Shown: positions 35,707 to 47,490 of the stretch, in pieces | Layout: every line of letters begins with the position of its first letter | How positions within the stretch are numbered: position 1 is the stretch's first letter | Assembly (NCBI GenBank): GCA_947069175.1 | Contig: CAMTDV010000027.1 | Coordinates: 45,351,369 to 45,415,368 of the forward strand | Direction of reading: 5' to 3' | Source of the DNA: Scalesia atractyloides | Lineage: Eukaryota; Streptophyta; Magnoliopsida; Asterales; Asteraceae | Length of the DNA: 64,000 nucleotides | Translations under genes and position numbers: made by a program | Notes under the pieces: model-generated | Told to the model about the DNA's origin: nothing | What the model saw: only the letters and a program-made list of their open reading frames with translations | Databases searched by the model: none

Positions 35707-36653
35707 AGTCACACCCGATTGTAGGCGAAAGTGCACTGTGTGAACTTGATCGGCACTCATTGCATAGATATAAGTAAACAAACCATGTAAACAAACAAAC
35801 GATGTTCATATATTCAACCATTAAATAAGTACAAGTCATAAGTTGTTCAAAAGTAAAAGACAACATAAGTTATAAAGTTTTACAAAAGACTTATTCCAAC
35901 ATAGAGTTTTTAAATACCAAGGCTCCGCATCCTATATCTCACTCGAGGATGAGATATATGGACCAAACCCTTCAAAACGGATGACAGCTATTTCTTGACA
36001 ACCATTTCCTTGGTGATAACATTGCGCCAAAATCCACTTAATTTCCTGAAATACATGTAAGTTTAAGAACATCAACAAAAGTTGGCGAGCTCATGTGTTT
36101 TGTATTCGCTCTCAAATGAATCTTAAAAACATTTGAAAATTTGTATGTGAAAATGTGGTATGTAAAGCGTCAATAAACTTGTTGATCACTAATGTTTGCA
36201 AGGACATTAATACGTGTGACAACATAGGAAGCACTCAACCCTAGACGATTTAGTACCGATCTGCGATCGGCTGGGACAACAAAAGTACTACATGCAGCCA
36301 CACAAGGACCCATGAGTGTGGCTCGCCCGTACCCGATAGATCTAGTATTTCATTCCATAGCTTAATCATACCATCATAACATGTATTTCCCCCCAAGAGT
36401 TGTAAAACCGAAAACATTTAAAAGCAAAGGGGGGACATGAACTCACAGTTTGCGTCCATATAAAATGAGTGCTAGCAAAGCGGGGTATCCAAAGACACGA
36501 GTCAACCTACAAGTGTTCTAACTCATTAGACACTTAGGTCTCTACTAGACCATGTACGCGTTGCTCATCTAGAACGTTTGTTACGTTTATATTTATTATT
36601 TATTTGGACCCCTTGTGTATTTTAATATGTTGGCATTTGTTTTGTACGCTTTC

Positions 36654-36655
<2 letters not shown>

Positions 36656-36709
<54 letters not shown>
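36656..36709 (+). repeat. (AT)n microsatellite in element G
   Basis: About 27 uninterrupted AT dinucleotides. A second, shorter run is at 39097-39127. Confidence 0.97.
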
Positions 36710-36715
<6 letters not shown>

Positions 36716-36719
36716 AATG

Positions 36720-37035
36720 TGTATGAATGGGCCTCGCCCTTCGTGAGTCTTCGTACCTAGCACCGGCATAAGTGGGCCTAGCCCATTTGAGTCTCCGTGT
36801 CACATACGGTGTAAGTAGGTCTACCCCATAAGCGTCTTTGTGCCTCGCACAAGTGAGAATGGGCCTAGCCCATTCGAGTCACCGTGTCACACAAGGGGTA
36901 AGTAGGCCTAACCCATGAACGTCTTTGTGCCTCGCACAAGTGAGAATGGGCTTAGCGCATTTGAGTCTTCGTGTCACACACGGTGTTAGTGGGACTAGCC
37001 CATAAGCGTCTCCGTGCCACGCACGGGCGTAAGTT
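36720..37035 (+). repeat. Tandem repeats with GGGCCTAGCCCA palindromes in element G LTR
   Basis: About six half-units of roughly 50-60 bp alternate. One type reads AATGGGCCTAGCCCATT then GAGTC(T/A)CCGTGTCACAC. The other reads GTAGGCCTAACCCAT then CGTCTTTGTGCCTCGCACAAGTGAG. Each has a self-complementary core (GGGCCTAGCCC or GCCTCGCAC-type). One similar unit remains in the LTR of element J near 53825-53880, so the array has expanded or shrunk between copies. Confidence 0.85.
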
Positions 37036-37088
37036 CGTTATGCGTTATATATATATTTCAAATATATATTTTAAGGATGGTGAACCTT

Positions 37089-37300
37089 GTTCACGCGTAT
37101 ATGTACATTTTGTCCCTTTGTATATGAATTTGTGCCTTTGTATATGCAATTGTTCCTTTGCACATGCATTTGTTCATTTGTATATGTATTTGTTCCTTTG
37201 TATATGCAGTTGTTCCTTGGTATATACATATGTTCGTTTGCGCATGCATCGTTTCTTTGTATATGAATTTGTTCCTCCGTATATGTATTTCTTCCCTTGA
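37089..37300 (+). repeat. Tandem repeat of a 22-24 bp TTTGTTCCTTTGTATATG unit
   Basis: About nine degenerate copies of TTTGTTCCTTTGTATATGxA lie in a row. Reading frames through it (for example 37158-37676) encode repetitive hydrophobic Cys/Tyr/Ile peptides and are not considered genes. Confidence 0.85.
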
Positions 37301-39095
37301 GTATATATTTGAGAACAAATATATATGTGTATCTTTACTAGATATATTTGTTAAGAATATACATATTTTTAACATCGTATTTATATTGGTGTACATGTAT
37401 GTATCTTTTTGTATGTGTACACTTCATCAAGTGTATTTGTATACATTACTATGTCATTGTGTATTTATACGTATACATATACCATGTATATACCTTACTT
37501 GTGTATTTTACTGTCGGTATTTATGTCGTATTTGTACGTATATGTGTACATGTACATTTCTTTATTATTGCCATTTCACCAAGTGTATTATTATACGTAT
37601 TTTATATGCATTTGTATACTTGTACACTTATGTACTTACACTTAGTGATATACTTTCCGAAATTTGGGAGTCTTGAAATATATATTATTCAAGACTAAAA
37701 ATTATATTATTTCGTGTAATAAATTCAAAATATATAAATGCATGAAGGTTCATGTCCTTGTTAATACCTTCAAGTATTTAGGAGGCTTTGATGTGTGGAG
37801 TATTTGCATTTAGTTAGTATTTTCCTAACTTCCAATACATACACACTATTATACACATAAAGTTGGATATTCCAAGTTTATATATATTTTCATCTCTAAA
37901 TATATATATATAATTCCCATTTTACTTATGAAATATATATAAGTGTTTAAGAAAATCATTTAGGAGTTTGGGACTTAAACTTTTCCATTAAGACTTGCCT
38001 AATCATGATTAAGGTCACTAATCGCGTTTAGTCGTTTTCATCACTTTTTAATTACACCTTAATCACGGTTAGAATTTTAGAAAATTTCGATAGTTTCCCC
38101 TTAAACTATGGCATTTTCACGTTTTCTAAACGTATTTTAAACCATCTTTAAGTCCCATAATCATCATTAATCTCAAATCAAGTTCAATAACCGACTTTGC
38201 ATGTGATTATACACATATTCACCTTCATTTTCCCATGAGCTTATACATATATTTTTAACAAATCTTCTAAAAATAACCACACTTTTTATACCCATTAACT
38301 AGTTCATCCTTTTAGCATAAACTTGTTTAAGCTACTTTTTAAGAACCATCATAATATAAAATCATGATTTAATCTCCTTGTAAAAGTTATATTTGTTAAA
38401 AATCACTTTCAAGTTTAGTGTTTATGATCATAGATCATCAAGGTGATGATCTTGTTAGATCTAAACCCTTTGATGTTTAGATCATCATTTTTAACCGTGC
38501 TCATACAAGATCATAACATTATACAACCTACTTTACAATAATCACCAAGTTCATACCAACTAGTTTATACTAATATATCATTTTTGTAGACTTTTTAAGT
38601 TCATGCTTAGAGTTTTAGCTTTGATTTTTCATGGAGTACAAGATGACCTAGTAATACACTAGCCTTCTTCATAATATAACAAGTATGAAAATTGTAGTGA
38701 AGATGTCTTACAACTAGCACAAGCCTAGGGAAGCACTTTCACGATAATGAAGAAGAAAATATTAAGATGTGAAGGCTTCAAATGGTGAGAACAAGTCCCT
38801 AGTGCTTCTCCTTGGCTTGAATCTTCCTTAAATCATATTGAAATGGAGTTTTTAAGCTTGTAATGGGGTGTTCTTAAATTGAATATGGGTGTTGTGTGTG
38901 TATGTGAGTCGTATGAGGAAGAGAGAGGTATAAGGTTTTGCGACTTTTGAAAAGTGATTGTAAATTATAATGGTCTTGCATCCTTTAGTCAAGATCATAT
39001 CTACAAGCCATACTCATGACCATCTTTCATTATCTTGTTGTAGGTTGGGAGGGGGTGGACCCCATGTTGGCCGACTTTCGGGTAAGGTGTAAGAG

Positions 39096-39096
<1 letters not shown>

Positions 39097-39127
<31 letters not shown>
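39097..39127 (+). repeat. (TA)n microsatellite in element G
   Basis: About 15 TA dinucleotides in the right part of the solo LTR. Confidence 0.95.
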
Positions 39128-39129
<2 letters not shown>

Positions 39130-39830
39130 TTATATACATGTGTACATGCTTGTTAATCTTAGATATTTTTGTCATTAATTGTTAGGGTGTCAAATGAAGT
39201 CTAACTAGTTCATTAGACTAGTTAACTAGGTGTTAGAATGATAAAAATATCACTAGTTCGTTCGTCGGCTTGAAACCGGACAATGTGTGAAAGGTGAGTC
39301 ATAATACCAGAAGCGATGTCATGAATAATTATTTGATACTATTAAGATTATTTATGATGTTTAGCATTATTTACAAGCTTTATTGGCATTGTCAATGCTG
39401 ATTTTTTGTGTTGCGGACAAATGTATTTGCTACTTATAGTATGGTGCGGTCGTTTTATAAATATAAGCATTTTCCGAAAAGTTAAAGTATTTTGGTAAGT
39501 GGTACCCCTAAATTGGGTTTTGAGTATATACATTTGTGATAATATGCTTTCATATCATTTGTTAGTTGTTCGGCAGTTTTTGAACTTGCTGGCATAAATG
39601 GTGTGTTCAAGTGAATAGTGTTTTTAGCATTATTCACCAACATATTATGACATAGTTATTCGTTTTCTCGGGATGCGACGAAAGTAATAATATCAATTGT
39701 CAAATTTATTCATGTCCTACCAATGCTAGACTTCGTATGACCTAATCATGCAAAATGAACGCAATTAATCGTGTAATTAAATGTTAAGTTGTACGAAATT
39801 ACCATTAATTTTGCCGGTTGTCACAAAAAC

Positions 39831-40470
39831 AAAACTTAGATAACAAAAAATCTGATGAGTTGCAAAAAAAAATGTTAAATAAAGTAATATTTAAAAACCA
39901 ATTACAAATTAAGCAAAACTTGACTAAAAAGAAAAAATTGAATTTTTATGAAAATGAAAGAAAAGATTTACATCAAAAAATTCATGACTGTGAAATCAAT
40001 GTAAAATGTTTTCAACAAGCAAAAGAGTTCATAAACTTTATTGAAACAACACCAAAAAAACAGAGGTAAATGATTAGGACATGTAAAGACAAATATCAGA
40101 AATCCCACCACCTTTGTAAAGGTATGAGACCATAATTTTGATTATGATGTTATTTTATCACAAAAGGAAAGAGGCATGAAACAAAACAAACATTTTTTTG
40201 AAAATCCAAAAAGAATTCATCCAAAATTCCAAAAATCTGCTAATCTTCCATCACAATCAAATGTGTCAAAAAATTATGACAAAAAGGATTGTATGTGTGT
40301 TTAAATACTAAAGCTAATTCAACATCTCTCAAAGAACAAACAATCTGTTAATCGCTCAACATTTAATAGATATTCAGATGAAAACTACTCATCTAGAGAA
40401 GAAATTATAAACAAAATTTCATCTGAAAGTGTGTCCACACAAGTTTGGGTACCAAAAAATCTCTAACCTT
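39831..40470 (+). pseudogene. gag: gag C-terminal part of element F
   Basis: This resumes after solo LTR G with a Lys/Asn/Glu-rich, coiled-coil-like stretch (LDNKKSDELQKKMLNK ... CFQQAKEFINFIE, to 40069). A low-complexity basic region follows, ending with VWVPKNL at about 40440-40465, the typical gag/protease border peptide of these elements. Frames change several times. The first open frame begins inside the flank of the solo LTR, so its start codon is not real. Confidence 0.7.
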
Positions 40471-40489
40471 AACCATTTTAGGACCATCA

Positions 40490-40808
40490 CGTGCAGAAGA
40501 TCTAGTACTGCAATTCTGGAAGCTCCAAGCACATGACTGGGGATAGGAGCATACTAAGTAACTTTATACCAAAACTGGGTAAATTAGTAAATTTTGGAAA
40601 TAGGGTAAGGGGGAGAACTTTGGGTTATGCATGTATCAAATATGGATCATTAAGCATTGAGAAAGTAGCTTATGTAGAAGGTCTAAAATACAACCTACTA
40701 AATTGTGGTCAATTTGGTGACAAAGGATTCCAGGTAACTCTTTTACTAGAAAAGTGCTTATTAATTTGTCTAGATGATAACAAAATATATTTAAGTGGAA
40801 AAGAATAA
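40490..40808 (+). pseudogene. pol: Protease of element F with altered active site
   Basis: The sequence encodes YCNSGSSKHMTGDRSILSNF, where copia proteases have DSG; the catalytic Asp codon is AAT (Asn) near 40512. LGYACIKYGSLSIEKVAYVEGLKYNLLNCGQ follows, a typical protease C-terminal part, and the frame ends at 40808. The substitution alone would abolish cleavage of the polyprotein. Confidence 0.82.
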
Positions 40809-41620
40809 GAAAATCCATCTATTACTTTGATTTCAAAGAAGAAATTGAGCATCCTCAGTTATGCTTATTTTCTAAAGAAAACAAAGGAAACAATTAGCTA
40901 TGGCATTGACCCACTTAAATTTAAAAAAATCTAAACCAATTTGCAAGAAAATATTTGGTAAAAGTACTACCTTTTATTGCATCCAAAAAGGATAAAATAT
41001 GTGAAGCTTGTGAGTTAGGAAAATCACAAAGAGGGTCACATAAAACAGTTTCTGAATCTTCAATCACTCAAAATTTAGACCTTTTTCATATGGACCTTTG
41101 TAGACCTGTAAGCACTGCAAGTTTTTCTGGTAAGAAATATATTTTGGTCATTGTAGATGACTATTCCAGGTACACTTGGGTTGAATTTTTGAGGAAGAAA
41201 ACTGAAAAACTAGATCCAATCATGAATTTTATTATAGAAATGGAACAATTGTTGAAACTACCTATCAGAAGGATCAGATATGACAATGGAACAAAATTTA
41301 GAACTTCAAAACTTGAGACCTTTTTGATAAGCAAAAGAATTTCTCATGATTTTTCTACTCTAAGAGTTTCACAACAAAATGGAGTTGTAGAGAGAAGAAA
41401 TAGGACCTTATTTGAAACGGCAAGAACCATGATTGCATATGCCAAATTGCCCACTTACTTTTAGGCAGAAGCAATTACCAATGCTTGTTTTACACAAAAC
41501 ATATCCATCATAAATAAAAGACATCAGAAAACACCTTATAACATTATCAATAGAAACATAGAATTTTTACACACCTTGGTTGTAGATGTTTTGTGTTTAA
41601 TAATTTGAAAGTCTTGAAAA
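40809..41620 (+). pseudogene. pol: Integrase of element F
   Basis: The open stretch 40955-41464 has the second half of the zinc motif (CEACELGK). The core follows with HMDLCRPV, DDYSRYTWVEF, YDNGTKF and the Glu in NGVVERRNRT. TAG after PTYF (41462-41464) and a Trp-to-stop-like loss follow. The sequence then continues in frame as AEAITNACF. The N-terminal HH half of the zinc motif at 40810-40950 is barely readable. Confidence 0.83.
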
Positions 41621-42129
41621 TTTTGACTGAAAGGCTGAAAAAGGAATTTTTCTTGGTTATTCATTATCTTCAAATGCTTATAGAATTTTATGTTAATTTC
41701 AAGGACAATAAGGGAAAGTTTATATGTATCATTTGATGACTCATTAGAAACTGAGATATGAAGTTTTGAAAGAAATAAAGTCTCCAAACCTACAATAAAA
41801 TTCTAAACATCTTCTAAATCAATTAACTAAAGAACTTCTTGAATGTGACTACACAAACAAAGAACCATCCAAAAATCAGTCATACACTAACTCTGCATGA
41901 AATCCATTCATCAGAAAATGTACAAGATGATCAAAATTCTTGAAACTCATTAGAAAATCCAATTAAACATCAGAATTCTGATCCTCTTAACATAACAAAA
42001 GCATCAGATCAGGGGGAAGTTTCAGAACCATCAGAACATACAAGTTCGCACAACAATATCAGATGGATCAGGGGACACTCTCAATCATACACCATTGGAA
42101 TCTATAAGAAGGTGTTAAGACAAGATCAA

Positions 42130-43263
42130 CAATAATACATGAATGTCTATATGCTGGTTTTCTAAGCATGATAGAACCAAGAACTGTCAAAGAAGCACTC
42201 AATGACTTAAATTGGGTCCTAGCAATGCAACATGAGCTTGACTAATTTGAAAAGAGTCAAGTATGGAATTCGGTACCTAGACCAACTAATAAAACTGTTA
42301 TTGGATCCAAATGGATATTCAGAAGCAAATCTGATGAACAAGGTATCATAACAACGAACAAAGTAAGACTGGTGGTAAAAGGTTATTGTCAACAAGAGGG
42401 CATAAAATATGATGAGACTTTTGCACCAGTTGCTAGATTGGAAGCAGTCAGAATATTCCTTGCCTATGTTGAGTCAAACGTTTTCAAGGTTTATCAGACG
42501 GATATAAAATCAACATTATTAAATGGTAAGATTGAAGAAGAAGTACATGTGCAAAACTAGAAGACTTTGTTAACCCTAAATTTCTAAACAATGTTTACAA
42601 ATTAAAGAAAGCCTTGTATGGGGTGAAGCAAGCTCCAAGAGCATGGCATGAAACTCTTTCAAACTTATTAATCAATTATGGCTTCACAAAAGGTACATTG
42701 ACACAACTCTGTTTATTAAAACCCATAAGCGTCACACTTTGTTGGTTAAAATATATGTTGATGACACTATCTTTGGATCAACCAATCAGAAATTTTGCAA
42801 AAAGTTTGAAAAATTAATGACCAGCCATTTTGAGATGAGCATGATGGGTGAATTAAGCTTTTTCTTAGGCTTGCAAGTAAAACAACATAGTGATGGCATA
42901 TTCTTGAGTCAATAAAAATATGTCAGAACAATTTTAAGAAAATATTCACCTAAAAATTGCTCTACCTCAAAAACCCCCATGGCCACTGGAAACAAACTTG
43001 ATTCTAATCCAGACGGAAAAAGTGTTGATATTAAAACTTACAAAGGAATGATAGGTTCATTGTTATACTTAACAGCCAATAGACTAGATATAATGTTTTC
43101 CACCTGTTTTTTAGCAAGATACCAATGTAATCCTAAAGAATCTCACCTCAAAGCTTTAAAAGGAGTTTTTAAATATCTAAAAGGAAAATCAGATCTTGGT
43201 TTGTGGTATCCTAAAGATACAATTTTAGAACAAATAGTAAACAAAGATGCAGATCATGCATGA
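42130..43263 (+). pseudogene. pol: Reverse transcriptase of element F
   Basis: Fragments in different frames are KEALNDLNWVLAM (about 42180), TNKTVIGSKWIF, VKGYCQQEGIKYDETFAPVARLEA (42372-42560), LYGVKQAPRAWHE (42614 on), YVDDTIFGS (near 42755, shifted frame) and LSFFLGLQVKQ. The 42979-43263 frame carries MIGSLLYLTANRLDI. The catalytic YVDD is preserved although the frame is broken at least four times. 41620-42130 is a degenerate linker with no readable domain. Confidence 0.85.
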
Positions 43264-43620
43264 TGCAAACTTGACAGAAAAACACATCTGGTGCCTGTTA
43301 AATGTTGGGAGATAAATTGGTCTGTTGGGCAAGCAAGAAACAAAACTGTGTATCCACATCAACAGCAGAATTAAAATATATGGCAGCAGCAACCTGTTGT
43401 TCTTAAGTACTATGGATGCAAATTCAATGAAGGACTATGGAGTGAATATGACAAAAATTCCCATATTATGTGATTCAAAGAGTGAAATCACCATAATAGA
43501 AAATCATGTGCATCACTCAAGAACAAAACCCATTGATGTCATATATCACTTCATCAAAGATCATGTGGAGAAAGATAACATTGACATGTATTTGTTCCAA
43601 TAGAAAGAGAAATTGCTGAG
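43264..43620 (+). pseudogene. pol: RNase H of element F
   Basis: This part reads GDKLVCWASKKQNCVSTSTAELKYMAAATCC and then CDSKSEITIIENHVHHSRTKPIDVIYHFIKDHVEKDNID. These are the copia RNase H motifs with the conserved Asp/Glu positions partly retained. Frames change near 43330 and 43400. A stop precedes the terminal EIAEFFTKPLDEKR-like segment at 43600-43650. Confidence 0.82.
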
Positions 43621-43650
43621 TTTTTTACAAAGCCTCTTGATGAAAAGAGA

Positions 43651-44197
43651 CATAATTTTTTGTCAGTAAGTTGGGTATGGTCAATATGAGATATGAAGAA
43701 ATATCAGAAACTACAAAATAGTTTCCGATGTTTATCATAAATTCTAATGATTCATCTGATTTTGATCAACTCAACAGAAATCTGAAATTTCTTTTCTTCT
43801 TCAAAGCTTTGTTGTCTTTCTCATTCATCAACTCATTCGGTATAAATGTTTTTTCGTTTATTCTCTATATATTTAATAGTATTATTTTTATTTCTATTTT
43901 AAAAAGAAAAACAATTTATTTTTTTGCATACGGTTGTTTATGTCACAAAATGAAACTTCTGAGCAAAAATTCAATGCACACACTTACCTTCTCTTAACAT
44001 TCATTGCTTACTTATCAATACTTAGAAAGAAAGAAGGTGACACCTAGATAGATCATGATTAAAATTTCTCATAACTTAGCCGCCTAGGTCATAAATGAAG
44101 AGAAATTTTATCTCATAAAATTCGTTTACACTCCTGACAAATGATATTAATCATAAAGAAAATGGGGATAAGGAATCTGAGTTGGTAGGTGCCATTT
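43651..44197 (+). other. Spacer between RNase H and extra ORF in element F
   Basis: AT-rich sequence with no recognisable domain or RNA gene. The hydrophobic frame at 43728-43997 is low-complexity (Phe/Ile/Ser) and not supported as a gene. Confidence 0.5.
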
Positions 44198-45884
44198 ATG
44201 GCAAAAGCATCACCTTCACTTATAGATAACCACCACTTGTAGATTCCCAAGTCTAGTAAAGGTGTTCATGATTGGTCTTATGACCAATTCAACCCTTTAA
44301 CTACAACAGCAAGTGTGTCTTCTGCTGGTTTGGTAGCAAAAACATCTGTTGTTCCACCCTCACCCACTCAAATATCACTCATTTCAAAGGAATAGCTTGA
44401 CAGTGTACTAGAAAATGTTATAAGAGTTTGTGAAGACACCTCAACAAAGGAAACCAAGTCTCCAGTAGAAGCAAAACTGGACATGCTACTAGAAGAATTG
44501 AGAAGCCAGAAATCAGATATGAAAGTTTGTTAGAATCTGTAGAAGGAATCAGAAGACAAATAGAGAACACTGAAACTCTAAAAAAACATGCAGCAGCCAC
44601 AAGAAAGTTCATCTAAAAGTAGTAGATTCACAGCAGACTTCAAAAAGATGAGTTATGTACAATCACTTATGAAATAATGCATTACAATGTTACCAGGTTA
44701 GCAAAGGTATCCATGAACTAAGAACCCCTATTCCCAATAAAGCTTCACATTTAGAGGTACCAAAGATCATCAGACCAGCACAACCGAAACCAGTCACACC
44801 AGTCAGTCAATCAGGGCCTACACCAATGGGGCCGCCACCACCTATATCAAAATCTGAAGTGTTTCTCCAAAGTTAAAAGAAAAGCAATAGGCGCAACCAA
44901 GAAGAACTTCATCAAGAAAAACAAATTTTAGTGAATCCCTGAATCCGTTAGAGAAAAGAAAGTGGTATGACTCTACAACTTCTTCAAAGAAGCCAAAGAT
45001 CGTAGAAAAGCAGGACTAAGAGAGAAAGGTCATTCTGGTGCAAGAAATTGAAAAGGAAGTCATGATGCTCCAAGAATATCATCTCATAGAGTTTTACTGG
45101 ACTAAGGAGGACATATGAGACAAACCACTTAGCCCCATGAGAAGGGGTTGGCGTAAGGAAAGACTTGAAAGAGGAAAAGGCAGCCTTCACAAAGTTCTGA
45201 CCAATCAATAGTAAGAGTACTCAAAGAGGATACCCTAACCACACCGGATCAAGTAGTAGGAATTCATGAACAAAATAAGTACACTCTACTCGGAAAAGAT
45301 AGTAGTGAAGACATAGTCACAGATGGTGATTTAGCAAACCAGCTTCATCCTTTGGACATAACCATGTTAAAAAAGGTTTATGACCAAGAGTAAGGAAATA
45401 CACGGTTCATCAGAAGAGCCCTTAATAGTTTGACAAAAGCTGGAGTAAAACTATTCAAAAGGGCAGCACAATCAGACTTTGATCTTTGTATTAATTTTGA
45501 TCATATGCACAACAAGAAAGTACATCTACCTCCTCCAATACATCCATCCTAGCTGAACTTGAAGAAGAAGCCAGAACATGTGTCATCTTTGAAAAACCAT
45601 AATTGTTTGTTGTTTTCAAGGATCTTGATGAAAAGAAGGCTCTTTTCAGAGTTGTTGACATAAGCGTATACTTGAATTAACTCTCAAATACATTAAAGAT
45701 TACATGAAAAAGAAACAAGAACAACTCAAAGCAAAGGGACGTGACAAGGAGGTGCTGAGGAAAAAGATGGAAGGAATCATCATTGAATGGATTACAGCAA
45801 GAGGATGGTACAAGGAGATGTTCAAAGAATGCCACAAGATGAATGACCACAAGAAGAGGCTAAAGAATGATGTACAAAATTAAC
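44198..45884 (+). pseudogene. Decayed extra ORF downstream of pol in element F
   Basis: From ATG at 44198 (MAKASPSLIDNHH) one frame is mostly open for about 110 codons with scattered TAG/TAA. It is rich in Ser, Thr and Pro, then in Glu and Lys (KLDMLLEELRSQKSD). Further pieces at 44870-45000 (SLNPLEKRKWYDSTTSSKKPK) and 45640-45880 (Lys/Glu-rich, coil-like) suggest one long former protein. It lies between RNase H and the polypurine tract, the same place as the extra ORF of element C. I see no clear sequence match between the two and no sure homology to a known family. The function is unknown. Confidence 0.4.
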
Positions 45885-46015
45885 CTAAACAGTGCTTGAA
45901 ACAAACAATTTATTTATGCTATTTCCTTGTTTTTGAAACAATGTTTGTGTTTGCAACTTGAATTTCTGTTGTTCAGAAATTTCTGTTAAGAGTTGTTAGT
46001 TATCTTACAATACTT

Positions 46016-46024
46016 AGGGGGAAA
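46016..46024 (+). promoter_or_regulatory. Polypurine tract of element F
   Basis: AGGGGGAAA lies directly before the LTR start at 46026 and would prime plus-strand synthesis. Confidence 0.85.
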
Positions 46025-46025
46025 T

Positions 46026-46752
46026 TGTTAGGAAACTTTTGTAGGTATTAAAGAAAATATAATCAATCTGAATATGTGCGAAAGGCAAGGTCAAGAAGAT
46101 CAAACAGATAGAAGACACAAGATAAACAGGATAAAAGAATAAAGAAAAGTACATCTTCAACATTCATCAGAAATGGATCACAACTGAATGAAGGCTATCA
46201 GAAAGGACTAATCTGATAAGTCTGATGATAATATCAGAATCTGGTAAACTCTAATCATCACAAAACTTGATGATCTGGTCAACAGATTTTCTGATGGACT
46301 GGCTATCAGAAATTCTGAGGAGCTAACTTGTCTAAGAGGTTAGGCTCTGCCACATTTATAAAGTAGCAGGCTGACATTTGATGGATTCAATGAATATGCC
46401 AAAAAGCTACTTTATATAAAGCAAGTGCATGAATAAACAAATGTTTATTCATGACAAAAGACCTCTATAAATAGAGAGGTCACCACTGAAGGATAATGAA
46501 TTAAGCCAAGCATTCACTACATACAACAAAACTCCATTGCCCTTCACTACAAAATTATTAAAGTACTGTTTGTAATAGTCAATAGCCTCACAATCACTTT
46601 GTAAACCTTTTCGTTTCATATTGATATAAACTTGAAAATTTTGTAAGTTGTGTTTCTTGAAAGTTCGATTTCTATTTCCACACACTATTTTCATATTTGT
46701 TGAAATCACTTGCCATATTAAGATAAAAGAACATTGTTATCTGGGATCAACA
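46026..46752 (+). repeat. 3' LTR of element F
   Basis: It begins TGTTAGGAAAC and ends GGGATCAACA (727 bp), matching the LTR of element E in inverted orientation. After 46752 the sequence is the internal part of element H. TTTTT (46753-46757) is the candidate target duplication. Confidence 0.9.
46466..46473 (+). promoter_or_regulatory. Candidate TATA box of element F LTR
   Basis: TATAAATA within CTCTATAAATAGAGAGG, conserved with the LTR of element E. The shared position supports a real promoter element. Confidence 0.6.
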
Positions 46753-46989
46753 TTTTTGAATACATAGCTTTGCATTATATTAACGCAAAGATCTTTGTCT
46801 ATTGAAATGTTACTAATATAGATGTTTTGAATGAAACATGTTACCAGTTTTACGTTCAATCCAATTTGTTCATGTTTTATTAGAGAAGTTTGACCTTTAT
46901 TTAAGTTAACGCTTGCCATTGATGTTAGGATTAGTTGTTAATTCTTTTAAAAACTTTGCATGAGATGGAACCAAACTATGATTTTCGAA

Positions 46990-47490
46990 GGAAGGTTGTA
47001 AGATGTGTATTTCTCAGAGGTCCTTTTGTTCCTCTTCGAAATTTACCTTTAAAGACTTACCTTCTAAATGGCTTGGTTGGGGTTTTTCATCTTCATGTGT
47101 TGGTTTTTCTTCGAGTGGTTCCTCTTTTATCGACTCCAGAGTTTTTATCTCTTCTGTGATCACCTCCTTGGTACAAATGGTCTCTTTTTTTGCACAAGAT
47201 TGCTTGATCAATAATTCTAAGTTCTTGAGACTATGTATGTGGCTTTCGGCTTCAGGTACTATTGTAGGCGGTTTCTCGTATGTTTCAAATGCTGGAGTGT
47301 CCCAATCAAAGCTTGATTTTGGAAGCTCAAACCTTGGTTCCTCATATGTGATGTAGGAGGTTGATGATTGAAAAAAGGTAACAATTTTTTACCGAATGGG
47401 ATTCACCACATGTGGTACAATATGGCTCCTCATAATCACCATAATCGTAGTAGTCATAATCTCCCATGTAATAATCCATTGTTTGGAAAG
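46990..47490 (-). pseudogene. gag: gag fragment of element H
   Basis: Reading the minus strand from about 47473, a Tyr/Asp/Gly-rich segment (MDYYMGDYDYYDYGDY) leads to CTTCGESHSVKNC. This is a CX2CX3HX4C finger like that of Athila Gag. A frameshift follows. The next frame continues with an acidic region and the open stretch 47211-47014 (EVITEEIKTLESIKEEPLEEKPTHEDEKP). The N-terminal gag domain is not readable between 47490 and 47820. 46753-46990 has no recognisable content. Confidence 0.6.

Larger units (their letters stand above)
35707..39825 (-). mobile_element. Element G: solo LTR of a long-LTR gypsy family, flanked by AAAAC duplication
   Basis: On the minus strand it starts TGTGACAACCGG at 39825 and ends CGGGTGTGACT at 35707. 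The terminal CA is altered to CT. The five bases before it (35702-35706, AAAAC) equal the five after it (39826-39830, AAAAC), as expected for a gypsy target duplication. No coding domain, primer site or second LTR is inside, so this is a solo LTR of 4119 bp left by recombination. It shares long segments with the LTR of element J, for example GGAAGCACTCAACCCTAGAC at 36230 and 53539. Both are on the same strand. Confidence 0.88.
35278..46752 (+). mobile_element. Element F: decayed copia element interrupted by solo LTR G
   Basis: On the plus strand it has the gag nucleocapsid part (35290-35706), solo LTR G, more gag, protease, integrase, RT, RNase H, a decayed extra ORF, a polypurine tract and a 3' LTR. 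Its left part, with 5' LTR and gag start, should lie left of the window because element E was inserted at 35277. Its 3' LTR borders Athila-type element H at 46753. Stops and frameshifts are frequent throughout. Confidence 0.87.

Noticed and set aside
36656..36709. AT-rich repeat as a replication origin
   Set aside because: A plain AT microsatellite in a solo LTR gives no support for an origin.
37158..37698. Overlapping 78-172 codon frames rich in Cys, Tyr and Ile
   Set aside because: They are translations of a T-rich tandem repeat and open in all forward frames.
43728..43997. Hydrophobic 89-codon frame as a membrane/env protein of element F
   Set aside because: Composition is AT-driven (Phe/Ile/Ser), it has no matched partner in other elements, and its position is just spacer.
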